The translations under genes and the position numbers were made by a program. Positions 42,736 to 51,518 of a stretch of DNA of 64,000 bases are shown piece after piece (within the stretch, counting starts at the first letter, position 1; each line of letters opens with the position of its first letter). Under the pieces are notes generated by a model. The model did not search any database and had not been told where the DNA came from. It was given only the letters and a program-made list of their open reading frames with translations. The stretch covers positions 7,353,501-7,417,500 of the forward strand of contig NZ_CP082161.1 of NCBI RefSeq assembly GCF_023101665.1, given 5' to 3'. Source of the stretch: Bradyrhizobium sp. 195. Its GTDB lineage: Bacteria; Pseudomonadota; Alphaproteobacteria; Rhizobiales; Xanthobacteraceae.

Positions 42736-42762
42736 ATTACGCCTCAGCCTGAGAAAAGTTCC
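42736..42762 (-). promoter_or_regulatory. EcfG-type promoter of phyR
   Basis: Minus strand GGAAC (42762-42758), 16 bases, then CGTAAT (42741-42736), one base off the CGTT element. It would start transcription near 42729, about 80 bases before the ATG, and make phyR a target of its own sigma factor. A further GGAAC at 42772 faces nepR but has no matching -10. Confidence 0.6.
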
Positions 42763-42878
42763 GTTCGGGCGGGAACTTTTTCTCGAACCTGGAATTGTGC
42801 CTAACCAGGGAACGGCTCCCGGTTGAGAAAACCTCTCGAACTTACAGTAACTTAACTCGGGGAAACGTGGAACAGGTC

Positions 42879-43112
42879 ATGAAAGATCTCAAGTCTCAAG
42901 CCAGCAGAAGCACGACCCCCGGCAAGGGAGGCCTCACTCCGGAGATACAATCCCGGATCGGGCATCAGTTGCGCGCCATGTATGATGATGTCGTGCGTCA
43001 AGGGGTTCCAGATCGGTTCGCAGAACTGATCAAGAAGCTTGATGCGCCGGGAGCGACACCCCAATTGGGCGATGAGGGCGGATCCAACGACAACAACAAT
43101 GGGAGGGATTAA
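42879..43112 (+). CDS. nepR: NepR anti-sigma factor
   Basis: A 77-residue small protein that binds and inhibits EcfG until PhyR captures it. The conserved core is IQSRIGHQLRAMYDDVVRQGVPDRFAELIKKLD (about 26-58). Flanking tails are polar and flexible, as in other NepR proteins. Start uncertain: ATG at 42879 (after GGAACAGG) or GTG at 42867. Its TAA overlaps the ecfG ATG (TAATG), so translation is coupled. Confidence 0.92.
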   Translation: MKDLKSQASRSTTPGKGGLTPEIQSRIGHQLRAMYDDVVRQGVPDRFAELIKKLDAPGATPQLGDEGGSNDNNNGRD

Positions 43113-43660
43113 TGCCTCTCACGGACTCCCTGCGTAACGACATCCTGGCGGCCGTGCCCAGTCTTCGCGCGTTCGCCATTTCGCTCAGCGGCAATGCGGA
43201 CCGCGCCGACGATTTGGTCCAGGAGACGCTGCTCCGCGCGCTCGCCAACATCGACTCGTTCCAGCCCGGCTCCAACCTGCCGGCGTGGCTGTTCACGATC
43301 CTGCGCAACCTGTTCCGCTCCGACTATCGCAAGCGGCGGCGCGAGGTCGAGGATGCCGAAGGCAACTACGCCAAGACGCTGAAGACACAGCCGTCGCAGA
43401 ACGCGCATCTCGAGTTCGAGGAGTTTCGCACGGCGCTCGAGAAGCTTCCGCAGGACCAGCGCGAAGCGTTGATCCTGGTCGGCGCCTCGGGCTTCTCCTA
43501 CGAGGATGCGGCCTCGATCTGCGGCTGCGCAGTCGGCACGATCAAGAGCCGCGTGAACCGCGCCCGCTCGAAGCTCGCCGCGCTGCTCTATGTCGACGGT
43601 GCCGAGGATTTTGGGCCTGACGAGACCGTGCGGGCCGTGATCGGCGGCAGCGGCGGCTGA
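43112..43660 (+). CDS. ecfG: General stress ECF sigma factor EcfG
   Basis: A 182-residue ECF sigma factor (ECF15). Region 2 shows ADDLVQETLLRALANIDSF (about 31-49) and PAWLFTILRNLFRSDYRKRRRE (about 57-78); region 4 shows ALEKLPQDQREALILVGASGFSYEDAASI and GTIKSRVNRAR. It directs transcription of stress genes with GGAAC/CGTT promoters, such as sodB in this window. GGGAGGG precedes the overlapping start. Confidence 0.95.
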   Translation: MPLTDSLRNDILAAVPSLRAFAISLSGNADRADDLVQETLLRALANIDSFQPGSNLPAWLFTILRNLFRSDYRKRRREVEDAEGNYAKTLKTQPSQNAHLEFEEFRTALEKLPQDQREALILVGASGFSYEDAASICGCAVGTIKSRVNRARSKLAALLYVDGAEDFGPDETVRAVIGGSGG

Positions 43661-43684
43661 CGGCCGGCGTCAAGCGAACCGAAA

Positions 43685-43719
43685 CGAAAACGAAGGCGGC
43701 CGCTTCCGCGGCCGCCTTC
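43685..43719 (-). terminator. Terminator of the nitroreductase gene
   Basis: A perfect 12-bp stem (GAAGGCGGCCGC / GCGGCCGCCTTC, 4-base loop) at 43692-43719, followed on the minus strand by GTTTTCGTTT. It lies between the converging ecfG and nitroreductase genes. It may slow plus-strand transcription too, but lacks T bases on that side. Confidence 0.7.
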
Positions 43720-43746
43720 ACGCGTCCGAAAGATGGCGGCCCTCGA

Positions 43747-44445
43747 TCATTCGTCCACGAAGGTCACGGTGTCAGCCACGCTCGCACGCGAGGTACGGTA
43801 GCTGTTGACCTTGTGGTCGTCGTCGGCATAGCCGAACGAGATGCCGCAGACGACCCGGCGATCGTCGGGCAGATTGAAGTGGCGGCGGATCAGGCCGGAA
43901 TGCCGCGCGAGCGCGGCCTGCGGAATCGTGCCGAGCCCGAGCGCCTGCGCGGCCAGCATGAAATTGCCGACATAAGCGCCGCAATCGATCGCACCGTAAA
44001 TGCCGAGCGGCTCGTTGGTGTGGATGATCGCGACATGCGGCGCGCCGAAGAAATTGTAGTTCTCCAGCGCCTGCTTGGCGTAGGCGCTTCTGTCACCGCG
44101 GGCGATGCCGAGCGTGTTGTAGAGCTGAAAACCGCTTTCCCGGCGGCGCTCCAGATAGACGCCGACATATTCGCGCGGCGGCGTGAAATCGTAGTCGTCG
44201 CCGAGACCGCCCGAGGCCTCCTTGTAGATCGCCTGGCGAAAGCGCTCCTTGGCAGCGCCACTGGCGATGACGACCTGCCAGGGCTGGCTGTTGCACCATG
44301 AGGCCGTCCGCTGCGCAGTGGTCAGCACATGCTCGATGGCCGCGCGGTCGACTTCCTTGGGAAGGAAGGCGCGGACCGAATAGCGCTCGCTGAGGAGCTC
44401 TTCGAGCACGCCGATACGATCGTTCTGTTTCACTTTTGCGTCCAT
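43747..44445 (-). CDS. Nitroreductase family flavoprotein
   Basis: A 232-residue FMN-dependent oxidoreductase. It has LLSERYSVRAFLPKEV (about 17-32), the FMN-phosphate Arg/Ser region, then TASWCNSQPWQVVIASG (about 47-63) and GLGTIPQAAL (about 171-180). Such enzymes reduce nitroaromatics or quinones with NAD(P)H. No pathway partner is adjacent, though the acyl-CoA dehydrogenase block follows upstream. Confidence 0.88.
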   Translation of the reverse strand: MDAKVKQNDRIGVLEELLSERYSVRAFLPKEVDRAAIEHVLTTAQRTASWCNSQPWQVVIASGAAKERFRQAIYKEASGGLGDDYDFTPPREYVGVYLERRRESGFQLYNTLGIARGDRSAYAKQALENYNFFGAPHVAIIHTNEPLGIYGAIDCGAYVGNFMLAAQALGLGTIPQAALARHSGLIRRHFNLPDDRRVVCGISFGYADDDHKVNSYRTSRASVADTVTFVDE

Positions 44446-44463
44446 GGATCAGCTCGCGCTCTT

Positions 44464-44558
44464 CGTAGGGTGGGAAGGCGCGTAGCGCCGTGCCCACCGA
44501 CAGACTTACCCCGGAGCATCTGCATATGGTGGGCACGCTTCGCTTTGCCCACCCTACG
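44464..44558. repeat. Intergenic palindromic repeat, family C
   Basis: Arms cgtagggtggga and the inverted ttgcccaccctacg close the element, with inner ggcgc..gtgcccac / gtgggcacgc arms. Lies between the nitroreductase and acyl-CoA dehydrogenase genes. Confidence 0.8.
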
Positions 44559-44578
44559 AGACGCACCGAGAGGTGAGA

Positions 44579-45823
44579 TCACCGCCCCTTGGTCGGGATC
44601 TTGTTGTACGGCACGTCCTTGTCGACGCGGATGTCGCCGGGCAGGCCCAGCACCCGCTCGGCGATGATGTTGCGCAGGATCTCGTCGGTGCCGCCGGCGA
44701 TGCGCATCGAGGGCGAGGACAGCAGCATCTGCTGAAATTGGCCCTGCACGGTCTCCTCGTCGCTGCCTGTGAGAACACCGGCCGCGCCCTGGAGGTCCAT
44801 GGCGTAGGTCGCGATGTCCTGAAGCATCATGCCCGACACCAGCTTGCCGATCGAGTTCTCCGGGCCCGGCCGCTCGCCCTTCGAAAGGGCCGAGATGGTG
44901 CGGTAGCTGGTGTACTTCAGCCCGTTCGATTTGGCCGCCCAACTCGCCAGCTTCGAACGCACGGCAGGATCGTCGATCGCAAGTCCATCCTCCAGCATGA
45001 GATTGGAGCAGAACTCGAACATCTCAGGCACGCCGGTCGCGAGGCGCGAGCCGATCGACATGCGCTCGTTCATCAGCGTGGTCAGCGATACGCTCCAGCC
45101 CTCGCCGACGGCACCGAGCCGCTGGCTGTCCGGAATCACCACGTCGGTGAAATAGACCTCGTTGAACTCCTGCATGCCGTTGGCCTGCTTGATCGGACGG
45201 ACCTCGACACCCGGGCTCTTCATGTCCAGGAAGAACATGGTCAGGCCCTTGTGCTTGGGCACGTTCGGATCGGTGCGCGCGATCAGGAGGCCGTAGTCGG
45301 AATAATGCGCGCCCGAGGTCCAGATCTTCTGGCCGTTGACGACCCAATTGTCACCCTTCTTCTCCGCGCGGGTGCGCAATCCCGCAACGTCGGAGCCGGC
45401 CGACGGTTCGGAGAACAGCTGGCACCAGATCTCCTCGCCCGAGGCGAGCTTCGGCAAATAGCGGCGCTTGGCATCCTCGCTGCCGAAGGCCATCACGGTC
45501 GGGCCGCACATGCCCTCGCCGATCTGGAACGGCTGCGTCAGCTTGCCGTAGACGCCCTCCTCCTGCTGCCAGATCACGCGCTCGATCGGCGTGGCGCCAC
45601 GGCCGCCATACTCCTTCGGCCAGTGCAGGCAGGCCCAGCCGCCTTCGGCCTTCTTCTTCTGCCAAGCCTTGCCGACGTCTACGATGTCGTGCTGGGCGAG
45701 CCGGATGCGGCCGAGCGAGGATTTTGACAGCTCGGCGTGAAGCTCCTTTGGCGCATTGGCCTCGACCCATTTGCGCGCGGTCTCGCGGAATGCGGCTTCC
45801 TGCGGGGTGTCGTCGAAATTCAT
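44579..45823 (-). CDS. Acyl-CoA dehydrogenase (copy 1 of tandem pair)
   Basis: A 414-residue FAD enzyme. FAD/substrate motifs CQLFSEPSAGSDVAGL (about 131-146) and VNGQKIWTSGAHYSDY (about 158-173) are clear, and GGTDEILRNIIAERVLGLPGD ends the chain. It oxidises an acyl-CoA to the 2-enoyl-CoA. The next gene upstream is a similar enzyme of 415 residues with the same N-terminus MNFDDTPQEA, a tandem duplication. Context with feruloyl-CoA synthase and hydratase suggests an aromatic side-chain or dicarboxyl-CoA substrate. Confidence 0.92.
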   Translation of the reverse strand: MNFDDTPQEAAFRETARKWVEANAPKELHAELSKSSLGRIRLAQHDIVDVGKAWQKKKAEGGWACLHWPKEYGGRGATPIERVIWQQEEGVYGKLTQPFQIGEGMCGPTVMAFGSEDAKRRYLPKLASGEEIWCQLFSEPSAGSDVAGLRTRAEKKGDNWVVNGQKIWTSGAHYSDYGLLIARTDPNVPKHKGLTMFFLDMKSPGVEVRPIKQANGMQEFNEVYFTDVVIPDSQRLGAVGEGWSVSLTTLMNERMSIGSRLATGVPEMFEFCSNLMLEDGLAIDDPAVRSKLASWAAKSNGLKYTSYRTISALSKGERPGPENSIGKLVSGMMLQDIATYAMDLQGAAGVLTGSDEETVQGQFQQMLLSSPSMRIAGGTDEILRNIIAERVLGLPGDIRVDKDVPYNKIPTKGR

Positions 45824-45850
45824 GGCGGACCTTTCAATTCTCGCGCGGTG

Positions 45851-45951
45851 CGTAGGGTGGGCAAAGCGAAGCGTGCCCACCACCTTTCGTTCTTTCGTTC
45901 TCGACAGAGTTGGTGGGCACGGCGCGTACCGCGCCTTTGCCCACCCTACGA
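45851..45951. repeat. Intergenic palindromic repeat, family C
   Basis: Perfect arms cgtagggtgggcaaag / ctttgcccaccctacg-like, identical in its outer part to the copy at 15165. Separates the two tandem acyl-CoA dehydrogenase genes, so any shared transcript must pass this hairpin. Confidence 0.82.
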
Positions 45952-45953
45952 TT

Positions 45954-47201
45954 CTAGCCTCTCCCCTTCGTCGGGATCTTGTTGAACGGCACGTCCTTGT
46001 CGACACGGATATCGCCGGGCAGGCCCAGCACCCGCTCCGCGATGATGTTGCGCATGATCTCGTCGGTGCCGCCTTCGACGCGGGTGCCCGGCGCGCGCAG
46101 CAGCATGGCCTGAAAACGGCCGGCAAGTTCGGCGTCTTCGGGACCGCTGACCACGCCGCTCGCACCCTGCAGGTCCAGCCCGTAAGTCGCGACGTCCTGG
46201 ATCATCGAGCCCGCCACCAGCTTGCCGATGGAGTTCTCCGGCCCCGGCCGCTCGCCCTTCGACAGCGCCGAGATCGCGCGCATGCTGGTGTATTTCAGCC
46301 CGCTCGCCTTCACCGCCCAGTTGGCGAGCTTCGAGCGCACCGCGCGGTCCTCGATCGCGGGGCCGTCATCGAGCATCAGGCTGGAGCAGTACTCGAACAA
46401 TTCAGGGAAACCGGTCGAGACAGCCGCACCGATCGCGCTGCGCTCATTCATCAGCGTGGTCAGCGAGACATTCCAGCCGTCACCGACCTCACCGAGACGT
46501 TGATGGTCGGGAATGCGAACATTGGTGAAATAGACCTCGTTGAAATCCGAGGCCCCGCTCGCCTGCTTGATCGGCCTGACCTCGACGCCGGGGCTCTTCA
46601 TGTCCAGGAAGAACATGGTGAGGCCCTTGTGCTTGGGCACGGTCGGATCGGTGCGGGTGAGCAAAATGCCGTAGTCGGAATAATGCGCGCCCGAGGTCCA
46701 GATCTTCTGGCCGTTGATGACCCAGTCGTCGCCATCCTTCTCGGCGCGCGTGCGCAGGCCCGCGACGTCCGAGCCGCCGGCCGGTTCGGAGAACAGCTGG
46801 CACCAGACCTTCTCACCGGAGGCGAGCGGCGGCAGATAGGTGCGTTTATGCTCCTCGCGCGCGAACGCCATCATGGTTGGCCCGCACATGCCGTGACCGA
46901 TGATGAACATGCGAGACAGCTGGCCGAACGGCCCCTCTTCCTGCTGCCAGATCACGCGTTCGATCGGCGACGATCCGCGCCCGCCATATTCCTTCGGCCA
47001 GTGCAGGCAGGCCCAGCCGGCGTCGGCCTTCTTCTTCTGCCAGGCTTTTGCGACCTCGAGAATGTCGGCATTCTTGAGCACGGTGCGGCCGAGCGAGGAT
47101 TTGCGTAGCTCCTCCTCATATTGCTTGGGCGCATTGGCGCCGATCCAGGTCCGCGCGGTGGCACGGAATTCGGCTTCCTGCGGGGTGTCGTCGAAGTTCA
47201 T
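45954..47201 (-). CDS. Acyl-CoA dehydrogenase (copy 2 of tandem pair)
   Basis: A 415-residue paralog of the next gene with CQLFSEPAGGSDVAGL, INGQKIWTSGAHYSDYG and GGTDEIMRNIIAERVLGLPGD in the same positions. The two are similar over their full length, so duplication was followed by divergence, perhaps to different chain lengths or to a heteromer. The gene begins 122 bases after the third dehydrogenase gene, with a family D repeat between. Confidence 0.92.
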   Translation of the reverse strand: MNFDDTPQEAEFRATARTWIGANAPKQYEEELRKSSLGRTVLKNADILEVAKAWQKKKADAGWACLHWPKEYGGRGSSPIERVIWQQEEGPFGQLSRMFIIGHGMCGPTMMAFAREEHKRTYLPPLASGEKVWCQLFSEPAGGSDVAGLRTRAEKDGDDWVINGQKIWTSGAHYSDYGILLTRTDPTVPKHKGLTMFFLDMKSPGVEVRPIKQASGASDFNEVYFTNVRIPDHQRLGEVGDGWNVSLTTLMNERSAIGAAVSTGFPELFEYCSSLMLDDGPAIEDRAVRSKLANWAVKASGLKYTSMRAISALSKGERPGPENSIGKLVAGSMIQDVATYGLDLQGASGVVSGPEDAELAGRFQAMLLRAPGTRVEGGTDEIMRNIIAERVLGLPGDIRVDKDVPFNKIPTKGRG

Positions 47202-47231
47202 TTTCTCGGTCCTCGGCCGCGCCGTTCATCT

Positions 47232-47314
47232 CGTAGGATGGGTAGAGCGCAGCGAAACCCATCGTTCTAATCTTCGTGTGGTGATGGGTTTCGCTACGCT
47301 CTACCCATCCTACG
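47232..47314. repeat. Intergenic palindromic repeat, family D (cgtaggatgggtagagc type)
   Basis: Perfect outer arms cgtaggatgggtagagc / gctctacccatcctacg with inner cgaaacccat / atgggtttcg. It resembles family C in layout but differs in sequence. Confidence 0.85.
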
Positions 47315-47323
47315 CACTTGACG

Positions 47324-48451
47324 TCACGCCGCGTTCTTCTTGCGCATGCGGTCGATCAGCTGATCTTCCCAATAGGACAGGCTGCCGAGGCCAAGCGCCA
47401 TGGCATTGGCGCGGCGGTAGTACATGTGGCAGTCGAACTCCCAGGTGAAACCCATGCCGCCGTGAACCTGGATGTTGTTCTTGGCGCAATGCTGGAACGC
47501 CTGCGTCGCGCTGATCCGCGCGGCGGCCGCGGCTTCGGGCAGTTCGGCCGCATTGGTCGAGAGTGCCCAGGCACCGTAATAACTGTTGGAGCGCGCCAGC
47601 GTCGCCGAGACATACATGTCGGCGAGCATGTGCTTGACCGCCTGGAACGAGCCGATCTGGCGGCCGAAGGCGATGCGATCGAGCGCGTAGTCGCGGCCCA
47701 TCTCCAGCGCGCGGTCGGAGCCGCCGACCTGTTCGAACGCGCACAGCACCGCGGCGCGGTCGAGCACCTGGGTCAAGATGCTCCAACCATCGCCGGCCGC
47801 ACCGAGAGGCTCGGCCTTGGCGTCCTTGAACGTGATCTCGGCCTGCCCGCGGGTCGGATCGAGATTGGTCAGACTCTTGACCTCGATGCCGCCGGCTTTG
47901 AGGTCGACCAGGAACAGCGAGATGTCGCTGTCGCGGCCGCTCGAACCGTTGCGTGCGGCGACCACCGCGAAATCCGCGATGGCGCCGTCGGCAACCGGCT
48001 TCTTGACGCCGTTGAGCACGCCGTTCGCAGCAGTGAGCTTGACGTTCTTCGGCGACGGATTGCCCTTGCCCTCGAACAGCGCCAGCGTACCGATTGCATC
48101 GCCCGAGGCGATCGCCGGCAGCCATTTCTTCTTCTGCGCGTCGCTGCCCGCGATCAGTAACGCTTCGGCGGCAAGATAAACGGTCGAGGAGAACGGCACC
48201 GGCGCATTGGCGCGGCCCATTTCTTCTGAAATCACACAGAGCTCGAGATGACCGGCACCCGCGCCCCCGAACTCTTCAGGGATCGCGACGCCGAGAAAAC
48301 CCATCTCCGCAAGGCCTTTCCAGAGCTCCTTGTCGTAAGGCGCCTTGCCGTCAAGCACGACGCGCACCGCCTTGGGCGAGCATTTTTCGGCGAGGAACTT
48401 GCGCGCCTGATCGCGGAGCTGTTTCTGATCGTCGGAGAAATCAAAGTTCAT
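47324..48451 (-). CDS. Acyl-CoA dehydrogenase family protein, small type
   Basis: A 375-residue member, diverged from the tandem pair, with MNFDFSDDQKQLRDQARKFL at the start, IPEEFGGAGAGHLEL near 57-71, and QVHGGMGFTWEFDCHMYYRRA near the C-terminus. The central FAD-binding region is weakly conserved. Such proteins often pair with a larger dehydrogenase, as in pimeloyl-CoA dehydrogenase. It probably shares a transcript with the downstream pair and the feruloyl-CoA synthase gene upstream. Confidence 0.85.
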   Translation of the reverse strand: MNFDFSDDQKQLRDQARKFLAEKCSPKAVRVVLDGKAPYDKELWKGLAEMGFLGVAIPEEFGGAGAGHLELCVISEEMGRANAPVPFSSTVYLAAEALLIAGSDAQKKKWLPAIASGDAIGTLALFEGKGNPSPKNVKLTAANGVLNGVKKPVADGAIADFAVVAARNGSSGRDSDISLFLVDLKAGGIEVKSLTNLDPTRGQAEITFKDAKAEPLGAAGDGWSILTQVLDRAAVLCAFEQVGGSDRALEMGRDYALDRIAFGRQIGSFQAVKHMLADMYVSATLARSNSYYGAWALSTNAAELPEAAAAARISATQAFQHCAKNNIQVHGGMGFTWEFDCHMYYRRANAMALGLGSLSYWEDQLIDRMRKKNAA

Positions 48452-48490
48452 GGCGGGCTACCTTCGTTTATTCGTCGTATTCATTCAGAC

Positions 48491-48594
48491 CGTCATTCCG
48501 GGGCGCGCGTAGCGCGAGCCCGGAATCCATCTCACCGCGCATTTTACGGCCCGATGGATTCCGGGCCTGGCCCTTTGGGCCATCCCGGAATGAC
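48491..48594. repeat. Intergenic palindromic repeat, family E
   Basis: Copy with arms gtcattccggggcg and ccggaatgac and inner ccggaatccatc / gatggattccgg. Between the small dehydrogenase and feruloyl-CoA synthase genes. Confidence 0.82.
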
Positions 48595-48613
48595 GAGTGG
48601 AGAGAGCTGCGTG

Positions 48614-50485
48614 TCATCTCAGCACGATCACATCCTGATCCGGCTGATCCGCATAGAGCCGCTCCACCAGCGCGGCGCGGCGCTCGAGGCCGGCGCGCTG
48701 GTTGATGTAGCCCTTGTCGGTGAGCTCGTTGCCGTCGATCGAAGGCGGCTCGACCATCAGCATCGCGCGCGCGATGATGCGGCTGCTGGCGCCCTCGCAT
48801 TCCCTGTTGTGCGCTTCCAGCCCGCGCCTGAAACAGGCGAGCACCTCGGGATGCTTCACCGCATCCGCAAAGCTCAGATCGGGATTGCCGACCAGCTGCC
48901 GGCAGGCGTGCAAGTTCGGCCAGGCCAGCAGACCGATGAACGGGCGGTCCTGCCCCGCGACCAGCGCGTCGTGCACCACGGGCGTCGCCGCAGCGATCGC
49001 GTCGGTCCGGAGCGAGCCGACATGCACGAAGGTGCCGGTGGTGAGCTTGAAGTCTTCCACCACGCGACCGGCGAAGATGATGCCCTGCACCGGATCGGCA
49101 TCATCGACGAAGATGCCGGCATCGCCGATACAGTAAAAGCCTTCCTCGTCGAACATCTTCTTCGTCAAATCAGGCTGGCCGAAATAGCCCGGCGTGACGT
49201 TGACGCCGCGCAGGCGCAGCTCGTACTTCGAGCCGCACGGCACCATCTTCAACTCGACGCCGGGGAACGGCAGGCCGATCAGGCCGACGCGCTCGGTATC
49301 CCAATAGGTGCCGGTCGAGGTCGGCGCGGTCTCGGTCGAGCCCCAGCCGGTGTAGAATACGATGCGCTCGCCGGTGGTCTTCACCGCGAGGGCCTGCATG
49401 CGGTCGTAGAGATCGTCCGGCAGCCGCGCACCGCCATAGGCCATGATCGAGAGATTCCTGAAGAACGAGCGGCAGAGCGCATCGTCCTTCTCCATGGCGG
49501 CTGCGAGCGCGGCATATCCGGCCGGCACGTTGGCGTAATAGGTCGGCGAGATCTCGCGCAGGTTTCGCAACGTCTCCTCGAACTGGCCCGGCATCGGCCG
49601 GCCATCGTCAATGTAGAGCGTGCCGCCATCGACCAGGATCGGGTGGAACGCCGCATTGCCGCCCATGGTGTGATTCCACGGCATCCAATCCAGCATGGTC
49701 GCGACAGGACCGTCGGGCGAGCGCGGCCGCACCTGCATCATCATCGCGGCATTGGCGCACATCATCTGCTGCGTGTTGATGACGGCCTTGGGCATGCCGG
49801 TCGAGCCTGATGTGAAGAGCAGCTTGCCGACGGTCTGCGGCGTGATCCGTGCGATCGATGCTTCGACGTCGGCGGTGACAGGCGTTGCCGCAAGCTCGGC
49901 AAAGCTGACGCTCTTGATGCCGTCGCAGGGCCGCGCGACGTGAACGACGGTGACGCCGGCGAGATCGAGCGCCTTCAGGGCCTTCTCGAAGGTCGGGCCG
50001 TCCTGCACCATCACCACGGCCGGCTTGATCAGGTTGAACAGGTACTTCAGCTTGACGTGATCGTGGCTCATCAGGGAATAGGCCGGCGACACCGGCGCCG
50101 CGGGCGAACGCGCCTGCATCGCAGCCTGCGTCATCAGCGCATGCTCGATCGAATTTCCGGAGAGGATCGCAACGGGGCGACCATCGAGTCCGAGATTGAG
50201 CAGGCCTTGAGTCAGCGCATCACCGGTGCGCTTGGCTTCGCCATAGGAGACCTTGCGCCATTCGCGGCTTGCGCCGCCGCGCTGCGCCAGCCAGATGCGA
50301 TCGGGCGCTTCCCTCGCCCACTTCGCCAGCGAAGCTGGAATGTGTTTCTCGTAAGTCTGCAGCGGAATGCGCGACTTCAGCACCACCGTGCCGTCGGCGC
50401 GCCGTTCGACGTCGATGTCGCGCGCGAGCCACTCGATCTTGCGAAAGGCGGGCTTCGTCATCACGGCCGCCGCGCTTCCACTCAT
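48614..50485 (-). CDS. fcs: Feruloyl-CoA synthase
   Basis: A 623-residue AMP-binding ligase that activates ferulate or related hydroxycinnamates. LLFTSGSTGMPKAVI lies near residue 217, GWGSTETAPTSTGTYW near 383-398 and DAGIFVDDADP near 470. The N-terminal PLQTYEKHIPASLAKWAREAPDRIWLAQRG fits the family. Length matches known Fcs proteins. The ATG at 50485 is 43 bases from the enoyl-CoA hydratase stop, so the two are probably co-transcribed. This enzyme names the region as a hydroxycinnamate route. Confidence 0.88.
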   Translation of the reverse strand: MSGSAAAVMTKPAFRKIEWLARDIDVERRADGTVVLKSRIPLQTYEKHIPASLAKWAREAPDRIWLAQRGGASREWRKVSYGEAKRTGDALTQGLLNLGLDGRPVAILSGNSIEHALMTQAAMQARSPAAPVSPAYSLMSHDHVKLKYLFNLIKPAVVMVQDGPTFEKALKALDLAGVTVVHVARPCDGIKSVSFAELAATPVTADVEASIARITPQTVGKLLFTSGSTGMPKAVINTQQMMCANAAMMMQVRPRSPDGPVATMLDWMPWNHTMGGNAAFHPILVDGGTLYIDDGRPMPGQFEETLRNLREISPTYYANVPAGYAALAAAMEKDDALCRSFFRNLSIMAYGGARLPDDLYDRMQALAVKTTGERIVFYTGWGSTETAPTSTGTYWDTERVGLIGLPFPGVELKMVPCGSKYELRLRGVNVTPGYFGQPDLTKKMFDEEGFYCIGDAGIFVDDADPVQGIIFAGRVVEDFKLTTGTFVHVGSLRTDAIAAATPVVHDALVAGQDRPFIGLLAWPNLHACRQLVGNPDLSFADAVKHPEVLACFRRGLEAHNRECEGASSRIIARAMLMVEPPSIDGNELTDKGYINQRAGLERRAALVERLYADQPDQDVIVLR

Positions 50486-50528
50486 TTTGCGTCTCCCGGA
50501 ATTATCGTCCTTTGCGGACCGTTCTCGT

Positions 50529-51335
50529 TCAGCGCTTGATATAGACAGGCTTTCGCTTCTCAAGGAAGGCCCTGATGCCTTCCGAAAATTCCTCCGAGCG
50601 GCTGCACAGGACCTGGTTGCGATCCTCCATTGCGATCGCAGCTTCCAGCGAGCCAGCATCGACGCTGATGTTGAGGCATTCCTTGGATAGACGCAGGCCC
50701 ACGGGCGAAGCCGTGATCATCGCCTCGATATACGGCTCGGCCGCCTCAGCGAGTTGATCCTCGTCAACGACTTCAGAGACCAGCCCGACCGCCAGCGCGC
50801 GCTCGGCGCCGATGAAGCGTCCAGTGAGGATCAGTTCCGATGCCACGGATACGCCGACGAGGCGCGGCAGAAAGTAGCTGGTGCCGATGTCGCAGCCGCC
50901 GAGGCCGAGCTTGATGAAGGCGCAGTTCATCCGAGCCGACTTCGTCGCGATACGGATGTCGGAGGCAAGCGCCAGCGCAAAGCCGCCGCCGGCTGCCGCG
51001 CCCTGCACCAGCGCGAGGATCGGCTGCGGGCAGCGGCGCATCAGCATCACGATGTCGGCAATGCGCCGCTGCGAGTCGAGCGACTCCGTGACGCCGGGCG
51101 GCTCCTGCTGCCCGGCACGGCGGGCCATGGCCGCCTTTAGATCGAGACCGGCGCAAAAGTTCTTGCCGGCCCCCCTCAGCACGACGACGCGCGTGTCGCG
51201 ATTGCGCTGCAGGCTCTGGAAATAGACGTTGAGCGCGTCGATCAGCGCGGGATCGAGGGCGTTGAGGCTATCCGGGCGATTGAGCGTCACCCGGTCGACA
51301 CCGTCGTCATGCTCGATCAGCAGCGGTTGGGACAT
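50529..51335 (-). CDS. Enoyl-CoA hydratase/isomerase family protein
   Basis: A 268-residue crotonase. RVTLNRPDSLNALD (about 15-28), GAGKNFCAGLDLKAA (oxyanion loop, about 55-69) and GAAAGGGFALALASDIRIA (about 113-131) are family motifs. It may hydrate feruloyl-CoA or a beta-oxidation enoyl-CoA. No clear Glu pair for hydration is asserted. The ATG at 51335 is used; longer frames enter a repeat. Confidence 0.88.
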   Translation of the reverse strand: MSQPLLIEHDDGVDRVTLNRPDSLNALDPALIDALNVYFQSLQRNRDTRVVVLRGAGKNFCAGLDLKAAMARRAGQQEPPGVTESLDSQRRIADIVMLMRRCPQPILALVQGAAAGGGFALALASDIRIATKSARMNCAFIKLGLGGCDIGTSYFLPRLVGVSVASELILTGRFIGAERALAVGLVSEVVDEDQLAEAAEPYIEAMITASPVGLRLSKECLNISVDAGSLEAAIAMEDRNQVLCSRSEEFSEGIRAFLEKRKPVYIKR

Positions 51336-51376
51336 GGGAGCCTCGCACTTGGCGCGCGTGAGATGGCTATTATTGC

Positions 51377-51512
51377 GCCCTCTCCCCTTGTGGGAGAGGG
51401 CATGCACGCTGTGAGCCCAGAGTTCGCTTGGGTGAGGGGTCTGTCTCCGCGGAGAGAAACCCCTCATCCGCCTTGCCTTCGGCAAGGCACCTTCTCCCAC
51501 AAAGGGAGAAGG
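51377..51512. repeat. Intergenic palindromic repeat, family F (gccctctcccc type)
   Basis: Begins gccctctccccttgtgggagaggg, contains ggtgaggggt...ctcatccg and ends ccttctcccacaaagggagaagg. Nested hairpins are likely. A second copy is at 58431-58574. Confidence 0.75.
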
Positions 51513-51518
51513 AAGAAG

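Noticed and set aside
44579..46165. Long reading frame extending the first acyl-CoA dehydrogenase into the repeat
   Set aside because: The extension is antisense-like Arg/Cys/Pro-rich sequence through a family C repeat; the paralog supports the start at 45823.
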